NCBI GenBank assembly: GCA_016791025.1
Contig: JAEUNX010000001.1
Location: forward strand, 1-37,866
DNA: 37,866 bases
From: Zoogloeaceae bacterium
Lineage (GTDB): Bacteria > Pseudomonadota > Gammaproteobacteria > Burkholderiales > Rhodocyclaceae
Direction: 5' to 3'
In this document: piece after piece, positions 8,618 to 19,100 of the stretch
How the letters are laid out: each line of letters starts with the position of its first letter
Position numbering within the stretch: the first letter of the stretch is position 1
Notes under the pieces: generated by a model
The model's input: only the letters and a program-made list of their open reading frames with translations
The model's database searches: none
Told to the model about the DNA's origin: nothing
Position numbers and translations under genes: made by a program

Positions 8618-10579
8618 TTAGGCTCCATTCTCCCCACCCCCCTCGACCCGCCCACGCCCCGCGCATTTTGCGCGGTACATGGCGGCGTCAGCCCGGCTGA
8701 CCAGGGTCTCATCGTCCAATCCGTCCTCGGGATAGATCGCAAAGCCGATGCTGGCCGAGAGGCGGATTTCCTTATCGGCGACGAGAATCGGTCGCTCCAG
8801 GGCCTCAATGATCTTGCTCGCCACGGCACGACCCGCCCGGGGGGATTCAAGTTCCGGGAGGATCACCAGAAACTCGTCGCCACCGAGCCGGCCGACGGAA
8901 TCCGAGCTACGCAGCCCTTCCCGGATGCGATCGACCGTCGCCATCAACACCTGGTCACCCACCCCGTGACCGAAGCTGTCGTTCACTTCTTTGAAGTAGT
9001 CGAGATCGATGAACAGCAACCCCACCCGACGCCCGTAACGATGGGCCAAGGCGAGGGCCTGGACCAGACGTTCCCGAATACTCAGCCGATTCGCCACGCC
9101 GGTAAGGACGTCATGGGTGGCAAGGAAATGGATCCGCTCCGCCGCCACTTCCCGCTCGGTGACATCCGTCAGGACCATGGTCGCCCCCAGGAATTCATCG
9201 TCCGGCCCCCGCAAAGGTTGGTCAGACACAAGAACCACCCGGTCCGGTCCGCTCCCTCCCACGAGCCGCATCTGATAAGTCTGACCATCGCCCGATTCGA
9301 GCCGGCAGCGAATCGCCACTGGGTCGCCGTGGGGGTCGGCTTGGAAAAATTCAAAGAATGAAGCCCCGACAAGCGCCGCGGCCGGCCGGCCGATCCATTC
9401 GGCCAGGCGTGGATTGACGAAGGTAAGGCGCATGTCACGGTCCACCGCGCAGATGCCGTCCCGGGAAAGGTTCACCAGGGTCCCATACTGCGCTTCCCGC
9501 AGCCGCACCGACTCGCCCAATTGGCGCAGCCGACGAGCCTGGCGACGGGCATTGAATAACAGGCCCGTTCCCACCACCATCGAAATGGCGAGGAAGGCGA
9601 CCACGGCCAAGTCCGGGCCGAAGCCAGGTTGCTCCAGGCCCGCACCCGGCGGCAACTCAAAAACCAGCGTCCACCGCCGCCCCGCCACCAGCATGGGATT
9701 CTCATAGCGCAAGCTCGTTCCACTTGCCACCGGAAAAACCCCTTTCGAACCGATCGGATTGCCATTGTCGAATAGCAGAGCATCGGCACTCGGGCGATCC
9801 CCGTCGAAAATCTGCACCCGCAAACCATCGGCGCGCCCGCCCAGCACGGATAAGATGAGGTCCTCCATCTGGAAGGCGCCATAGACCCAGCCAAAGAAAT
9901 TTCGCCCCTGGGTACCCGCCGGATTATTGAGGCCCAGGAACAGCAAGGCACCCGGGCGAGGATGGGCCGCATCGCCCTGCTGCAGGCTGACTTTGCCGGA
10001 TAGTGCCGGTTCGCCACTCGCCTCCGCGGTGAGCATGACCGCGCGACGGTCTGGGTGGCTGGCCGCATCGTAGCCGAGCACTCGCAGATTCTGCGGATTT
10101 TCAGGTTCCAGGTAGGTCACCGCCATGACGCGATCGCCAGGATTGCTCGGCCACACGCGGTAGTTTGACTGCCCCTCTGCCCGCAACGCCGCCTCATGGG
10201 CAGGGATCTCATCGGGGCGAAGGTCACGGCAGAACCCGAGGCCCGCAACGCCTGGATAGTCCCGGTAGAGATTCAGGCCCTCTACGTACTGCCGCCAGGA
10301 TCGGCGGTTGAGCTGATCCCCGGTCGAAAAGAGTGCCCGAGCCCCTCGAAGCACCAAGCTATAGGTCGCGATGCGATCCCGAATGGCCAGACTGATGGTG
10401 TTGGCGTCGCGGGCCAGTTTCGCATAGCGAGCCTCTTCCCAGCGCTGCTGCTGCTCGCGCCAGGCAAGGCCTAAGAACATCAAACCGAGAGCCAGGGCAA
10501 AAAGTGTCGGCAAGACGACCCCTAGGAGCCCTTCGCCCCGCTCTGGCGGATCTGCCGGATTGCCATCAACCCTGGGCAT
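8618..10579 (-). CDS. CHASE-PAS-GGDEF membrane diguanylate cyclase
   Basis: About 653 residues. A first membrane helix (about 18-40) precedes a periplasmic CHASE sensor domain (about 75-300, with the YPGVAGLGF segment). A second helix (about 325-345) leads to a PAS domain (about 365-480) and a C-terminal GGDEF domain. The active-site GGDEF is intact at 566-570, and the RxxD product-inhibition site (RSSD) is present at 557-560 with the usual five-residue gap, so an active, feedback-inhibited cyclic-di-GMP synthase is expected. No EAL domain is present. The ATG at 10579 is preceded by GGAG at 5 bases; a GTG at 10585 is an alternative start. Its ligand is unknown. No close partner gene is seen. 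Confidence 0.92.
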   Translation of the reverse strand: MPRVDGNPADPPERGEGLLGVVLPTLFALALGLMFLGLAWREQQQRWEEARYAKLARDANTISLAIRDRIATYSLVLRGARALFSTGDQLNRRSWRQYVEGLNLYRDYPGVAGLGFCRDLRPDEIPAHEAALRAEGQSNYRVWPSNPGDRVMAVTYLEPENPQNLRVLGYDAASHPDRRAVMLTAEASGEPALSGKVSLQQGDAAHPRPGALLFLGLNNPAGTQGRNFFGWVYGAFQMEDLILSVLGGRADGLRVQIFDGDRPSADALLFDNGNPIGSKGVFPVASGTSLRYENPMLVAGRRWTLVFELPPGAGLEQPGFGPDLAVVAFLAISMVVGTGLLFNARRQARRLRQLGESVRLREAQYGTLVNLSRDGICAVDRDMRLTFVNPRLAEWIGRPAAALVGASFFEFFQADPHGDPVAIRCRLESGDGQTYQMRLVGGSGPDRVVLVSDQPLRGPDDEFLGATMVLTDVTEREVAAERIHFLATHDVLTGVANRLSIRERLVQALALAHRYGRRVGLLFIDLDYFKEVNDSFGHGVGDQVLMATVDRIREGLRSSDSVGRLGGDEFLVILPELESPRAGRAVASKIIEALERPILVADKEIRLSASIGFAIYPEDGLDDETLVSRADAAMYRAKCAGRGRVEGGGENGA

Positions 10580-10745
10580 GACCACTCCGGTTACCTCCGC
10601 GTTGATTCCCTACTCTAATTGTGGGCTTTACGGGGCCGAATGGGCCAGCTAGTTCGCCCGAAGCGATGAATCCGTCGCGCCCGCTTGCAACCCCAGGCCG
10701 CTCCGGTAAGCTTCGCCCCTTTCCGATGCACCAGGTTCTGTTGCC

Positions 10746-12410
10746 ATGGCCCAATACGTGATGTCGATGCTCCGCGTGAGCAAGGTGGTTCCCCCCAAGC
10801 GCCAGATCATCAAGGACATCTCCCTGTCCTTCTTCCCGGGCGCCAAGATTGGTCTCCTGGGCCTGAATGGCTCGGGAAAATCCACCGTACTGAGGATCAT
10901 GGCGGGCGCGGACAAGGAGTTCGACGGCGAAGTCCAGTGGCAGCCTGGCGTCTCCATTGGCTACCTGCCCCAGGAACCCCAGCTCGATGCCGACAAGACC
11001 GTCCGGGAGGAAGTCGAATCGGCCCTGGGCGCGGTGATGGAAGCCAAGCAGAAGCTGGAGGAAATCTACGCCGCCTACGCCGAACCGGACGCCGATTTCG
11101 ACAAGCTGGCGGAGGATCAGGCGAAGTACGAAAACATCCTCGCCACCGCCGGAGCGGACACCGACACCCAGTTGGAGATCGCTGCCGACGCGCTCCGCCT
11201 GCCCCCTTGGGAAGCGAAGATCGGCCCGCTTTCCGGCGGCGAGAAACGCCGGATCGCCCTGTGTAAACTGCTTCTGTCCAAGCCTGACATGCTGCTGCTG
11301 GATGAACCCACCAACCACCTGGACGCCGAATCCGTGGAATGGCTGGAACAGTTCCTCACCCGCTTTCCGGGCACCGTCGTAGCCGTCACCCACGACCGCT
11401 ACTTCCTCGACAACGCCGCCGAGTGGATCCTCGAACTCGACCGCGGCCATGGCATCCCCTGGAAGGGCAACTACTCCTCCTGGCTGGAGCAGAAGGGCCA
11501 GCGCCTGGAGCAGGAGGCCAAGCAGGAAGCCGCCCACATGAAGGCGATGAAGACGGAACTGGAATGGGCGCGCTCGAACCCCAAAGCCCGCCAGGCCAAA
11601 AGCAAGGCCCGTCTGGCGCGCTACGAAGAGATGGCGAGCGTCGAATACCAGCGCCGCAACGAAACCCAGGAGATCTTCATCCCGCCGGGCGAGCGTCTCG
11701 GCGACAAGGTGATCGAGTTCAATGGCGTGACCAAGGCCTTCGGCGACAAGCTGCTGATGGACAAGCTCTCCTTCAGCATCCCGCCCAACGCCATCGTTGG
11801 CGTGATCGGCCCCAACGGCGCCGGCAAATCGACCCTGTTCCGCATGATCCAGGGCCAGGACAAGCCCGATGCTGGCGAGATCGTCGTCGGACCCACGGTC
11901 AAGATCGCCGCGGTGGACCAGTCCCGCGCGGGGCTCGCCGACGACAAAACGGTGTTCGAAGCCATCGCCGAGGGGGCCGACATCCTCACCGTCGGCAAGT
12001 TCGAGATGCCCAGCCGCGCCTACATCGGCCGCTTCAACTTCAAGGGCGGCGACCAGCAGAAGGTCGTCGGCAAACTCTCCGGTGGGGAGCGCGGCCGGCT
12101 ACACCTCGCGAAGACGCTCATCGCCGGCGGCAATGTGCTACTCCTCGACGAACCCTCCAACGACCTCGATGTGGAGACCCTGCGGGCCCTGGAAGATGCC
12201 CTGCTGGAATTCGCCGGTTGCGCGCTGATCATCAGCCACGACCGCTGGTTCCTGGACCGCATCTGCACTCACATCCTGGCGGCCGAGGGGGACTCCCAAT
12301 GGACCTTCTTCGCAGGAAACTACCAGGAATACGAGGACGACAAGAAAAAGCGCCTGGGGGAAGAAGCCGCCAAACCCAAGCGCCTGCGCTACAAGCCCAT
12401 CAGCCGCTAA
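10746..12410 (+). CDS. ettA: Energy-dependent translational throttle protein EttA (ABC-F ATPase)
   Basis: A 554-residue soluble ABC-F protein with two ATPase domains and no membrane segment. Domain 1 has Walker A GLNGSGKST (39-47), signature LSGGEKRR and Walker B LLLDEPTNHLD. Domain 2 has GPNGAGKST, LSGGERGR and LLLDEPSNDLD. The inter-domain linker, rich in Lys, Glu and Arg (KARQAKSKARLARYEEM), is the P-site tRNA-interacting motif of the family. E. coli EttA, 555 residues, binds the ribosomal E site and gates the first steps of elongation according to ATP/ADP ratio. The ATG at 10746 begins the usual MAQYVMSM start. It is a stand-alone gene. Confidence 0.95.
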   Translation: MAQYVMSMLRVSKVVPPKRQIIKDISLSFFPGAKIGLLGLNGSGKSTVLRIMAGADKEFDGEVQWQPGVSIGYLPQEPQLDADKTVREEVESALGAVMEAKQKLEEIYAAYAEPDADFDKLAEDQAKYENILATAGADTDTQLEIAADALRLPPWEAKIGPLSGGEKRRIALCKLLLSKPDMLLLDEPTNHLDAESVEWLEQFLTRFPGTVVAVTHDRYFLDNAAEWILELDRGHGIPWKGNYSSWLEQKGQRLEQEAKQEAAHMKAMKTELEWARSNPKARQAKSKARLARYEEMASVEYQRRNETQEIFIPPGERLGDKVIEFNGVTKAFGDKLLMDKLSFSIPPNAIVGVIGPNGAGKSTLFRMIQGQDKPDAGEIVVGPTVKIAAVDQSRAGLADDKTVFEAIAEGADILTVGKFEMPSRAYIGRFNFKGGDQQKVVGKLSGGERGRLHLAKTLIAGGNVLLLDEPSNDLDVETLRALEDALLEFAGCALIISHDRWFLDRICTHILAAEGDSQWTFFAGNYQEYEDDKKKRLGEEAAKPKRLRYKPISR

Positions 12411-12425
12411 ACCACCTTCACACCA

Positions 12426-12451
12426 GCCGGGAGCTAGCGCCCGCTCCCGGC
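12426..12451. terminator. Strong hairpin between convergent genes
   Basis: A perfect 9-base stem (GCCGGGAGC paired with GCTCCCGGC) with an 8-base loop, 16 bases past the ettA stop and just before the 3' end of the convergent small gene. There is no T-run, so it is a likely bidirectional stem rather than a classic intrinsic terminator. Confidence 0.5.
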
Positions 12452-12463
12452 AGTGGGCGAATA

Positions 12464-12829
12464 TCAGGAACTGCGGGGGAGCTCCGAGGGGCAGCCTGGC
12501 CCTCGATGGGAGCACGCCTGAAGGTTCATGCCCTTACTGATGCACAGGCACTGAACGCTATCCCCCACGGTCAAGCCGATATCGGCCGGGTCCCCGGCTT
12601 CGAAGTCATCCACCTTCGCCAACTGCAGAAAGCGCACCGCCGACCCCAGGCTGCGAAATAGGGTCACGCTACCATCGGTGCCGCAAAGCCATCGCTTGTC
12701 CAGCGTCAGCGCGTAACAGGCGCCCTTTACACCGGCCACCGGATGAATTCGAACATTCCGCCCCGTTCCGACCACCCGGGGGCTCTGAACCATCTCCAGC
12801 CATGTCGCTGGACGCACCTGCATTTCCAT
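12464..12829 (-). CDS. Small conserved-looking protein of unknown function
   Basis: A 121-residue soluble protein beginning MEMQVRPATWLEM, with no signal peptide or membrane segment. I do not recognise the family. The main support is an unusually strong ribosome-binding site, GGAGGAGGAAGGGA, directly before the ATG at 12829. The protein contains several cysteines (about four to five) but no obvious metal motif. A hydrophobic/charged stretch, LGSAVRFLQLAKVDDFEAG, may form a helix. It is divergent from metY and convergent with ettA, so it is probably transcribed alone from the same region as metY. Confidence 0.6.
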   Translation of the reverse strand: MEMQVRPATWLEMVQSPRVVGTGRNVRIHPVAGVKGACYALTLDKRWLCGTDGSVTLFRSLGSAVRFLQLAKVDDFEAGDPADIGLTVGDSVQCLCISKGMNLQACSHRGPGCPSELPRSS

Positions 12830-13037
12830 TCCCTTCCTCCTCCTGGCTACCGCTTGCCGGGCGGTCTATTGCCGCGCCGGTCATGTCATGAAGGCCTGGG
12901 ACGGAGCCGCCCCAGGCACTGGACTGCCTTCTACCTTCTTTTTAGCAGATAGACAAACCTTTCCATCAAAGGAATGCAAAAAACTCCTCAATCCTGCGGC
13001 GCTATACTCCCCTCTCACACCAAAGGAGACTTGCCGG

Positions 13038-14309
13038 ATGAAGCTGGAAACCTTGGCCGTGCACGGCGGCTACACCCCCGACCCGACGACCCGCGCCGCA
13101 GCGGTGCCGATCTACCAGACGACCTCGTACGCCTTCGACAGTACCCAGCACGGGGCCGATCTCTTCGACCTCAAGGTCCAGGGCAATATCTACACCCGGA
13201 TCATGAATCCCACCCAGGACGTGCTCGAAAAGCGCGTCGCAGCCATGGAAGGGGGCATTGCCGGTCTGGCCCTGGCGTCGGGCCAGGCCGCCATTACCTA
13301 CGCCATTCAGACCATCGCCGAAGCCGGCGACAACATCGTCTCTGCCTCGACGCTGTATGGTGGCACCTATAATCTGTTCGCCCACACCTTTCCCCAGATG
13401 GGAATCCAGGTGCGGTTTGCGGACTATCGGGATCCCTCCAGCTTTGAGCCCCTCATCGACGAGCGCACCAAAGCCCTGTACTGCGAATCCGTCGGCAATC
13501 CCCTGGGCAACATCACCGACTTCGAAAAGCTCGCCGACATTGCCCACCGCCACGGCATCCCGCTCATCGTCGACAACACCGTGCCCTCCCCCTACCTTTG
13601 CCGGCCAATCGAGCACGGGGCAGACATCGTGGTCCATTCCCTGACCAAATACATCGGCGGTCACGGCAACAGCATCGGCGGAATGATCGTCGATAGTGGA
13701 AAATTCCCCTGGGCCCAGCACAAGGCCCGCTTTCGCCGCCTCAACGAGCCCGACGTGTCCTACCACGGCGTGGTCTACACGGAAGCCTTGGGGCCCGCGG
13801 CCTTCATCGGTCGCGCCCGGGTCGTACCCCTGCGCAACATGGGCGCCGCCATCAGCCCCTTCAACGCCTTCCTGCTCCTGCAAGGCATCGAGACCCTGGC
13901 GCTCCGGATGGACCGCATTTGCAGTAACGCGGTCAAGGTGGCCGAGTACCTGCAGGGCCACGCGAAAGTCAATTGGGTGAATTACGCCGGGCTACCAGAA
14001 CACAAGGACTATGGACTGGTGGAAAAGTACATGTCCGGCCGCGCGTCGGGGATCCTCTCCTTCGGCGTTGCTGGCGGACTGGAGGGCGGCACCCGCTTCC
14101 AGGATACCCTCCAGCTTGTCACCCGCCTGGTGAACATCGGCGACGCCAAATCCCTGGCCTGCCACCCCGCGTCCACCACCCACCGCCAACTCGGCCCTGA
14201 CGAGCTCGCCAAAGCCGGGGTCTCGGTGGACATGGTGCGCCTGTCCATCGGCATCGAACACATCGATGACATCCTCGCCGACTTGGAGCAGGCTTTGGCC
14301 GCCGTGTGA
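13038..14309 (+). CDS. metY: O-acetylhomoserine sulfhydrylase (aminocarboxypropyltransferase)
   Basis: A 423-residue PLP enzyme of the Cys/Met metabolism family that makes homocysteine from O-acetylhomoserine and sulfide. It starts with the family's typical LETLAVHGGYTPDPTTRA. The PLP-binding lysine is K204 in HSLTKYIGGHG, and the C-terminal TTHRQL block with the ending SIGIEHIDDILADLEQAL is typical of the MetY group. The ATG at 13038 has AAGGAG about 10 bases upstream; the frame is open upstream to 12888 but lacks a ribosome site. TATACT at 13003-13008 is a possible -10 element, although no good -35 is seen. A small hairpin lies at 12894-12917. No SAM riboswitch was recognised. Confidence 0.93.
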   Translation: MKLETLAVHGGYTPDPTTRAAAVPIYQTTSYAFDSTQHGADLFDLKVQGNIYTRIMNPTQDVLEKRVAAMEGGIAGLALASGQAAITYAIQTIAEAGDNIVSASTLYGGTYNLFAHTFPQMGIQVRFADYRDPSSFEPLIDERTKALYCESVGNPLGNITDFEKLADIAHRHGIPLIVDNTVPSPYLCRPIEHGADIVVHSLTKYIGGHGNSIGGMIVDSGKFPWAQHKARFRRLNEPDVSYHGVVYTEALGPAAFIGRARVVPLRNMGAAISPFNAFLLLQGIETLALRMDRICSNAVKVAEYLQGHAKVNWVNYAGLPEHKDYGLVEKYMSGRASGILSFGVAGGLEGGTRFQDTLQLVTRLVNIGDAKSLACHPASTTHRQLGPDELAKAGVSVDMVRLSIGIEHIDDILADLEQALAAV

Positions 14310-14315
14310 TTTGAA

Positions 14316-14353
14316 CCTCCGGCGCATGGTGCCGCGGCACCATGCGCCGGAGG
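14316..14353. terminator. Perfect 38-base palindrome between metY and the acyltransferase gene
   Basis: Bases 14316-14353 read the same on both strands: an 18-base arm starting CCTCCGGCGC, a central GC, and the exact inverse. It begins 6 bases past the metY stop and lies between two convergent genes, so a bidirectional terminator is the simplest reading. There is no T-run, and a stem this long without any mismatch is unusual. Confidence 0.55.
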
Positions 14354-14396
14354 CTTGCCGGGCAAATGTGACGGAAGGTGCCACGTCCCTTTGGCC

Positions 14397-15530
14397 TTAC
14401 CCTTGCTGCTCGCCCAACACCCCTCTGATTTCGCCCGCCGCACGGCGCGGCGCAAGTGAAAATGGACGTTCGACCGCAACGAAAAGAGCCGCCGCTGCCA
14501 CCAGGGTCAGGGCGAACATGGGTGGCAAGAGGCCCCAGAATACCCAAATGCCATGCTGGCCGGCCGGAATTATCAGGGGAAGGATGAAGAATGCTGCCTT
14601 TAAGGTGAGGCCATGGAGGAGATAGTAGGAGTAGCTCATATTTCCGAGCCAGCGGAGCGGAGCCCACGAGAACGCTTGCGGAAGCCAGCCTGAAGGCTCC
14701 CGAAAACAGGCTAGGCAAAGCACAAAAAACGCACCAAAAAGGATGCTGATCTTCAGCGCAAAACCACTCGGACCTGGCAATGGCAGAAGGGTAGCCAAGA
14801 GACCCAGCACCAATGCCAAACAGGCAAGGACGCCATTCGGATTGGGAACCCGGGCATTTCCCATGGCCTCGCAAAGCAGGATCCCGGAAATAAACATGAC
14901 CAGCCGCACCGGGCCTCCGATCAAGGCAGCACTGAAAAGCATGGCAGCAGCCAATGCGCCAAAGAAGGCTGTGCGCCAGACGGAGGACCTGGACCGCAGC
15001 CTGAAGATAAGCATAATCAAGGGAATGGCGAGGTAATAGAACATCTCGTAGCTGAGAGACCAGGCCACCGAAATCATCGGCTCAATAGGAAATAGCCCGG
15101 GTAGGAGCAGGAAGTTCTGCAGAAGGTAGAGCAGCGCTTCAGATTGAGACGTTGGAATCTTGTTCTCCTCTGGAAAGACGAAGGAGAGCAAAACGTACAC
15201 TCCAAACACCATGACGAAGGCGGGATAGATCCGCTGAACTCGCCTGGCCATAAAGCGGAGGAAATTCTGTGGACGAATGATTAGCGAACCGTAGATAAGG
15301 TAGCCGCTGAGCACAAAGAACAGATCCACGCCGGCATTCCCAATGGTGTGCATCGCGCCGACAAGGGGCAGCAGACCAGAATGCTCACCAATCCACGGTT
15401 CCACCAACGTCACATAATGCACAAGGAAGACAAGGAGGACGGCAAAGCCACGCAAGCCTTCCATGGGACGGACATTGTGGCATCCACCACCACGGCCCAA
15501 CTCGAAGCGCTCTCTTGCCCAGTCCAGCAC
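14397..15530 (-). CDS. Acyltransferase family 3 (OafA-like) membrane protein
   Basis: About 377 residues with roughly ten membrane helices, typical of membrane acyltransferases that O-acylate surface or periplasmic polysaccharides using a cytoplasmic acyl donor. The family start RPMEGLRGFAVLLVFLVHY and the FFVLSGYLIYGSL block are clear, and the FMARRVQRIYPAF motif follows. The C-terminus has the usual YSYYLLHG motif. The start is uncertain: a GTG at 15530 is preceded by GGGGG; a TTG at 15542 follows directly after an in-frame stop; an ATG at 15464 would cut into the family's N-terminal block. It is isolated, so the acylated target is unknown; the nearby NdvB glucan is one possibility but not supported by linkage. 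Confidence 0.88.
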   Translation of the reverse strand: MLDWARERFELGRGGGCHNVRPMEGLRGFAVLLVFLVHYVTLVEPWIGEHSGLLPLVGAMHTIGNAGVDLFFVLSGYLIYGSLIIRPQNFLRFMARRVQRIYPAFVMVFGVYVLLSFVFPEENKIPTSQSEALLYLLQNFLLLPGLFPIEPMISVAWSLSYEMFYYLAIPLIMLIFRLRSRSSVWRTAFFGALAAAMLFSAALIGGPVRLVMFISGILLCEAMGNARVPNPNGVLACLALVLGLLATLLPLPGPSGFALKISILFGAFFVLCLACFREPSGWLPQAFSWAPLRWLGNMSYSYYLLHGLTLKAAFFILPLIIPAGQHGIWVFWGLLPPMFALTLVAAAALFVAVERPFSLAPRRAAGEIRGVLGEQQG

Positions 15531-15804
15531 CCTAGCCCCCAATCATTCATTGCAATTCAGCGGGTTATTCTTCCAGAGTCTTTACGTTGGCCGCATCCAA
15601 CTCCGTCGCTGATTCGGCAACAACCTCCCATTTTTGATTGGACTGGAAGCGGCATTTAGAGCATTGAGCGTTGTCAATGGGTTACTTGGACTCAGATACG
15701 CTTTGCAACCAATAGGCGCCCTACCTTGGGCCACGACAATTCTGGGCCTGGGCGTGAGGAGCAGCCCCAAACTTCCTAAGCAATTTCACAGCTTGTCTGC
15801 AGTC

Positions 15805-16107
15805 TCATCGACCATGGCCTTCGGAACATTCCGCAAATCGCGCCAACTCCAAATCCAATCCGGTTACCCCTCCTGCATCATGCGTCGAGAGGGTGATTTC
15901 TACCCGGTTATAGACGTTGAACCACTCGGGATGGTGGTCCATCTTTTCCGCCTTGAGCGCTACCCGGGTCATGAAGGCGAAGGCGGCGTTGAAGTCCGGA
16001 AAGCGGAAGACCTTGGTGATTGCGTCGCGCCCCGCCACAAACGTCCATCCAGGTAGATCCGCCAAAGCGGAGGCGCGTTCGTCGGGAGTGAGTAGGGCGC
16101 GGGCCAT
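15805..16107 (-). CDS. 4a-hydroxytetrahydrobiopterin dehydratase (pterin-4-alpha-carbinolamine dehydratase)
   Basis: A 100-residue cytoplasmic enzyme that dehydrates 4a-hydroxytetrahydrobiopterin, recycling the cofactor of aromatic amino acid hydroxylases. The signature [20 protein letters not shown] is nearly identical to the family consensus and contains the paired catalytic histidines. Length fits the family (96-118). The ATG at 16107 has AGGAGG 8 bases upstream, overlapping the space just after the DUF748 stop (14 bases away), so the two genes are probably cotranscribed. No phenylalanine hydroxylase (phhA) is in the window, so a broader role for the enzyme is possible. Confidence 0.95.
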   Translation of the reverse strand: MARALLTPDERASALADLPGWTFVAGRDAITKVFRFPDFNAAFAFMTRVALKAEKMDHHPEWFNVYNRVEITLSTHDAGGVTGLDLELARFAECSEGHGR

Positions 16108-16121
16108 GAGCAATCCTCCTG

Positions 16122-19100
16122 TCACTTGATGGCGAAATCGACCCGGCTGGATTTGACCGAGGGATCCTTGCCGTCGGCCTCCATCCGGGGAGCGAGGACG
16201 AAAAGCCGTTCCGGCGCAACCTTGCCCTCGCTGGTCAGCCAATCCTCCACGCGCTGGGCCCGGCGCTGGCCGAGACTGCGCAGATCCTCGGCTCCGACGG
16301 CGGTGTTTTGCAGCAAGAGCGACTCCATCTCGGCGTCTGGCAGGTCTTTGGCCAGTCCGATGAGGTTACGCGGCTTCTTGAAATCGCCGTCCTTGTACAC
16401 CCGCTTGAGGAGCGCGGAGTATTCCGCCGGAGCAATGAGTACATCGTCTAGCGACGGCGCGGCCTCCCCTTTCTTGACCAGGTCCTTGATCTTTAGGGCG
16501 GCCATTCGCTGACGAATCGCTTCCCGCTTGAGGCCTTCCACGTCGGTGGCGGGATCGACACGACCGGCGAACTCGACCTTCAAGGCGGGGCGGTCGCCCA
16601 GGGCCTTGGAAATGGCGCTGAGCTTTTCAAGAGCAGTGGGAGAAAGCGCGGCTAGGCCAGCGTCGAACTGAATGTAGGATAGATCCGCCCCGCCGGCAAA
16701 GAGCGATCCGAGAAGACTGAACGGCGCAGTAACCGCCTTGACGATCAGATTGACCAAAGCCCGGAAGACAATGCCACCCACCGAAAATTGCGGGTCGTCC
16801 AGGGAGCCACTGATCGGAAGGTCGATATCGATTTCGCCCCGCCCATTCTTGAGGAGCGACACCGCGAGTTGCACTGGCAGCTTGAGGGCGTCCGGGCTCT
16901 CCACCTTGTCGCCGAAGGTAAGTTGGTCGAGGAAGATGTGGTTGGTGGCGGTGAGCTTACGGTCCTCGACCTTGTAGCCCAGCATGGCAGAGAGTTTGCC
17001 CTTTTCGATGCCATAGCCCACGTACTTGCCGGAGTAGGAAGATAGGCCGGGCAGGTCGAAGCCCTTCATCTCGGCGCGGATGTCCAGGTAACGATCCTGG
17101 CGGAAGGGATTCAGCTTGCCCACCACGGTGACCGGCGCCGAATTATCCACCTTACCCGCCAAGTCGAGCTCGGCGATTGTGGACGGGTCCGACGAAAGCC
17201 CGGCGACGGTGCCCGCCATCCCCGTGAGATTGGCATCGTAGTTGGGCTTGATGAAGCGGTCGCTGTAGGCAATGTTGCCGCCTTTGAGGACGATGCGGTC
17301 AATGCGAATTGGCGGTGGCGGTTCAGGGGGCGGGGCCACCTGCCCTTCGGCATGACCCTCGGTAGGCCGTTTGACCTCCACCAGGGGTGCCGTGCCCTCC
17401 TTGACCACCGGAGCCCGCTTCTTGCCCTCGATTTCGTCTTCCTGGCGGGCCGTGATCTCCCGCAGATTGAGCTCTCCCTTTTCGCTCAGGATCAGGCGAG
17501 TGTAGAAATCAGTAAGGGCAATCTCCCGAATCACCAGGGCAAAGGGCGCGAGGCGCAAGTCCACCTGGGCAAAGCTGAAGGACTTCCATTTTACGAAGTC
17601 GCTGGCACTGATCCGGTCGATGGCTGCGAAATCCTGGAATCGCACATCACCGCGAAAGCCGCCCTTGGGCGGGCCGCCGTTGGCGGGGACCTCAAGGGCC
17701 AGCTTGCCACGACTGGTGAGGCGGCCGCGGGAAAGACTGGCATAAAGGTATTCACTCAAATAGGGATTCGCAGGCAGCAGGTCCACCCCCTGCAAATCCA
17801 GATCGAGATCCGCGGTGAGGGGAGCGAGCCCGACCTGCCCACCGATCTTCACCTTGCCGTTCTTGTTGATGCGGGAATCCAGACTCACTCGGGCCTTGTT
17901 CCCCGGCTTGGAAGAAAATCCCTGCACCGAGATGCCGAGCTGCTCGGCCAACATCACCACTGGCCGCTCGACGGTCCGGTCCTCCAGCCGAACCGAACTG
18001 CCCTTGAGGGCCAGTTCCGCCAACGACACCGTCCACTCGGGCTCCGCCTTGCTTCCGCCACCGCCCTTGCCTCGCGCCGGCGGCGTGGGACGGGCGGTGG
18101 CCTTGGGGGCCTCCCCTGCCTCCGGCCCCAAGAGGTCCAAGGCATCCAGCCGCCCACCCTTGTTACGAACCAGGGCCAGCTGGAGCGCATCGACGCCAAG
18201 TCGCGCAAGGCTCACTTGCCGGGCTGCCACGTCGATCGCGCCTTCGGCCATTTCAAGCCGGCCTAGCTTGAAGAGGGCATCTTTCGCGCCCTGCCGCCGT
18301 ACTGCCAAGTCCGCCAGGGCGGCGCTGGGGAGGCTCAGGTGAATAGCCGGGGCCCCTTCCCCGGCCGCAAACTTGTACCCCAGTTGCGCTTCCAGTTTGC
18401 CACCTTCGATGGAACCGCCGGGCAATGCCGGCCGCAGGTAAGCACCAAAACGAGCAAGGTGGAGACTCGCCAGAGTGATCGACCCGCTGGCCTGTAGCGG
18501 CGCAAGCTGCAACTCGCCCAGGTGGGTGAATTTTTCACCCTGATCCATCGCCAGCGAGACCTGAACCTGAGCCGTGGCGCCGGCATCGTTGCTCAGCCCC
18601 ACCACCGTGGCCGCCAGGGGCTGAACCCGGGCGACAAAGGCGGGTTGGACGGCAGCGTCGTGGACCGTCACGTCACCTTCCACCAACTCAATCCGGTCGA
18701 CCTGGAAGGTGAAGGGCGGCGCCGGCGCCACGGGTGCAACCGGCACCGGCGCCGCAACGACGGCGGCCGCCGGCGCTGGAACTGGCGCCGGCAAGAGTTC
18801 AAGAAGGTTGAGCCCGCCCGCTTCCGAGCGCTTCAGCGCCAGCTCGGGATGCTCGAGCCTGACCTGTGCCAGGTGGAGCTTGCGGCCCAGGAGATCTGCA
18901 TCGGCGATCTCAAGCCCGAGCCGATCGAGCTTCACCACCGGCTGTCCTGCCTTGTCCTGAACTTCCAGCGCGGCAAGAGTCACCGACCCCTTGAGGCCCA
19001 CCCGAGGGGGCCCGTCCTGGGGCTGGCTAAAGCGGAGGGTGAGATCGGTCGAGAGCCGGGCACTGGGAATCTTGAAGGCAGGTTCAACGGGGCTATAAGC

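Noticed and set aside
12830-13037. Possible SAM or SAH riboswitch before metY
   Set aside because: Only a short hairpin (12894-12917) is present; no conserved riboswitch core could be recognised.
17352-18266. 304-residue open frame opposite the DUF748 gene
   Set aside because: Composition is that of an antisense shadow, and the DUF748 reading is clear.
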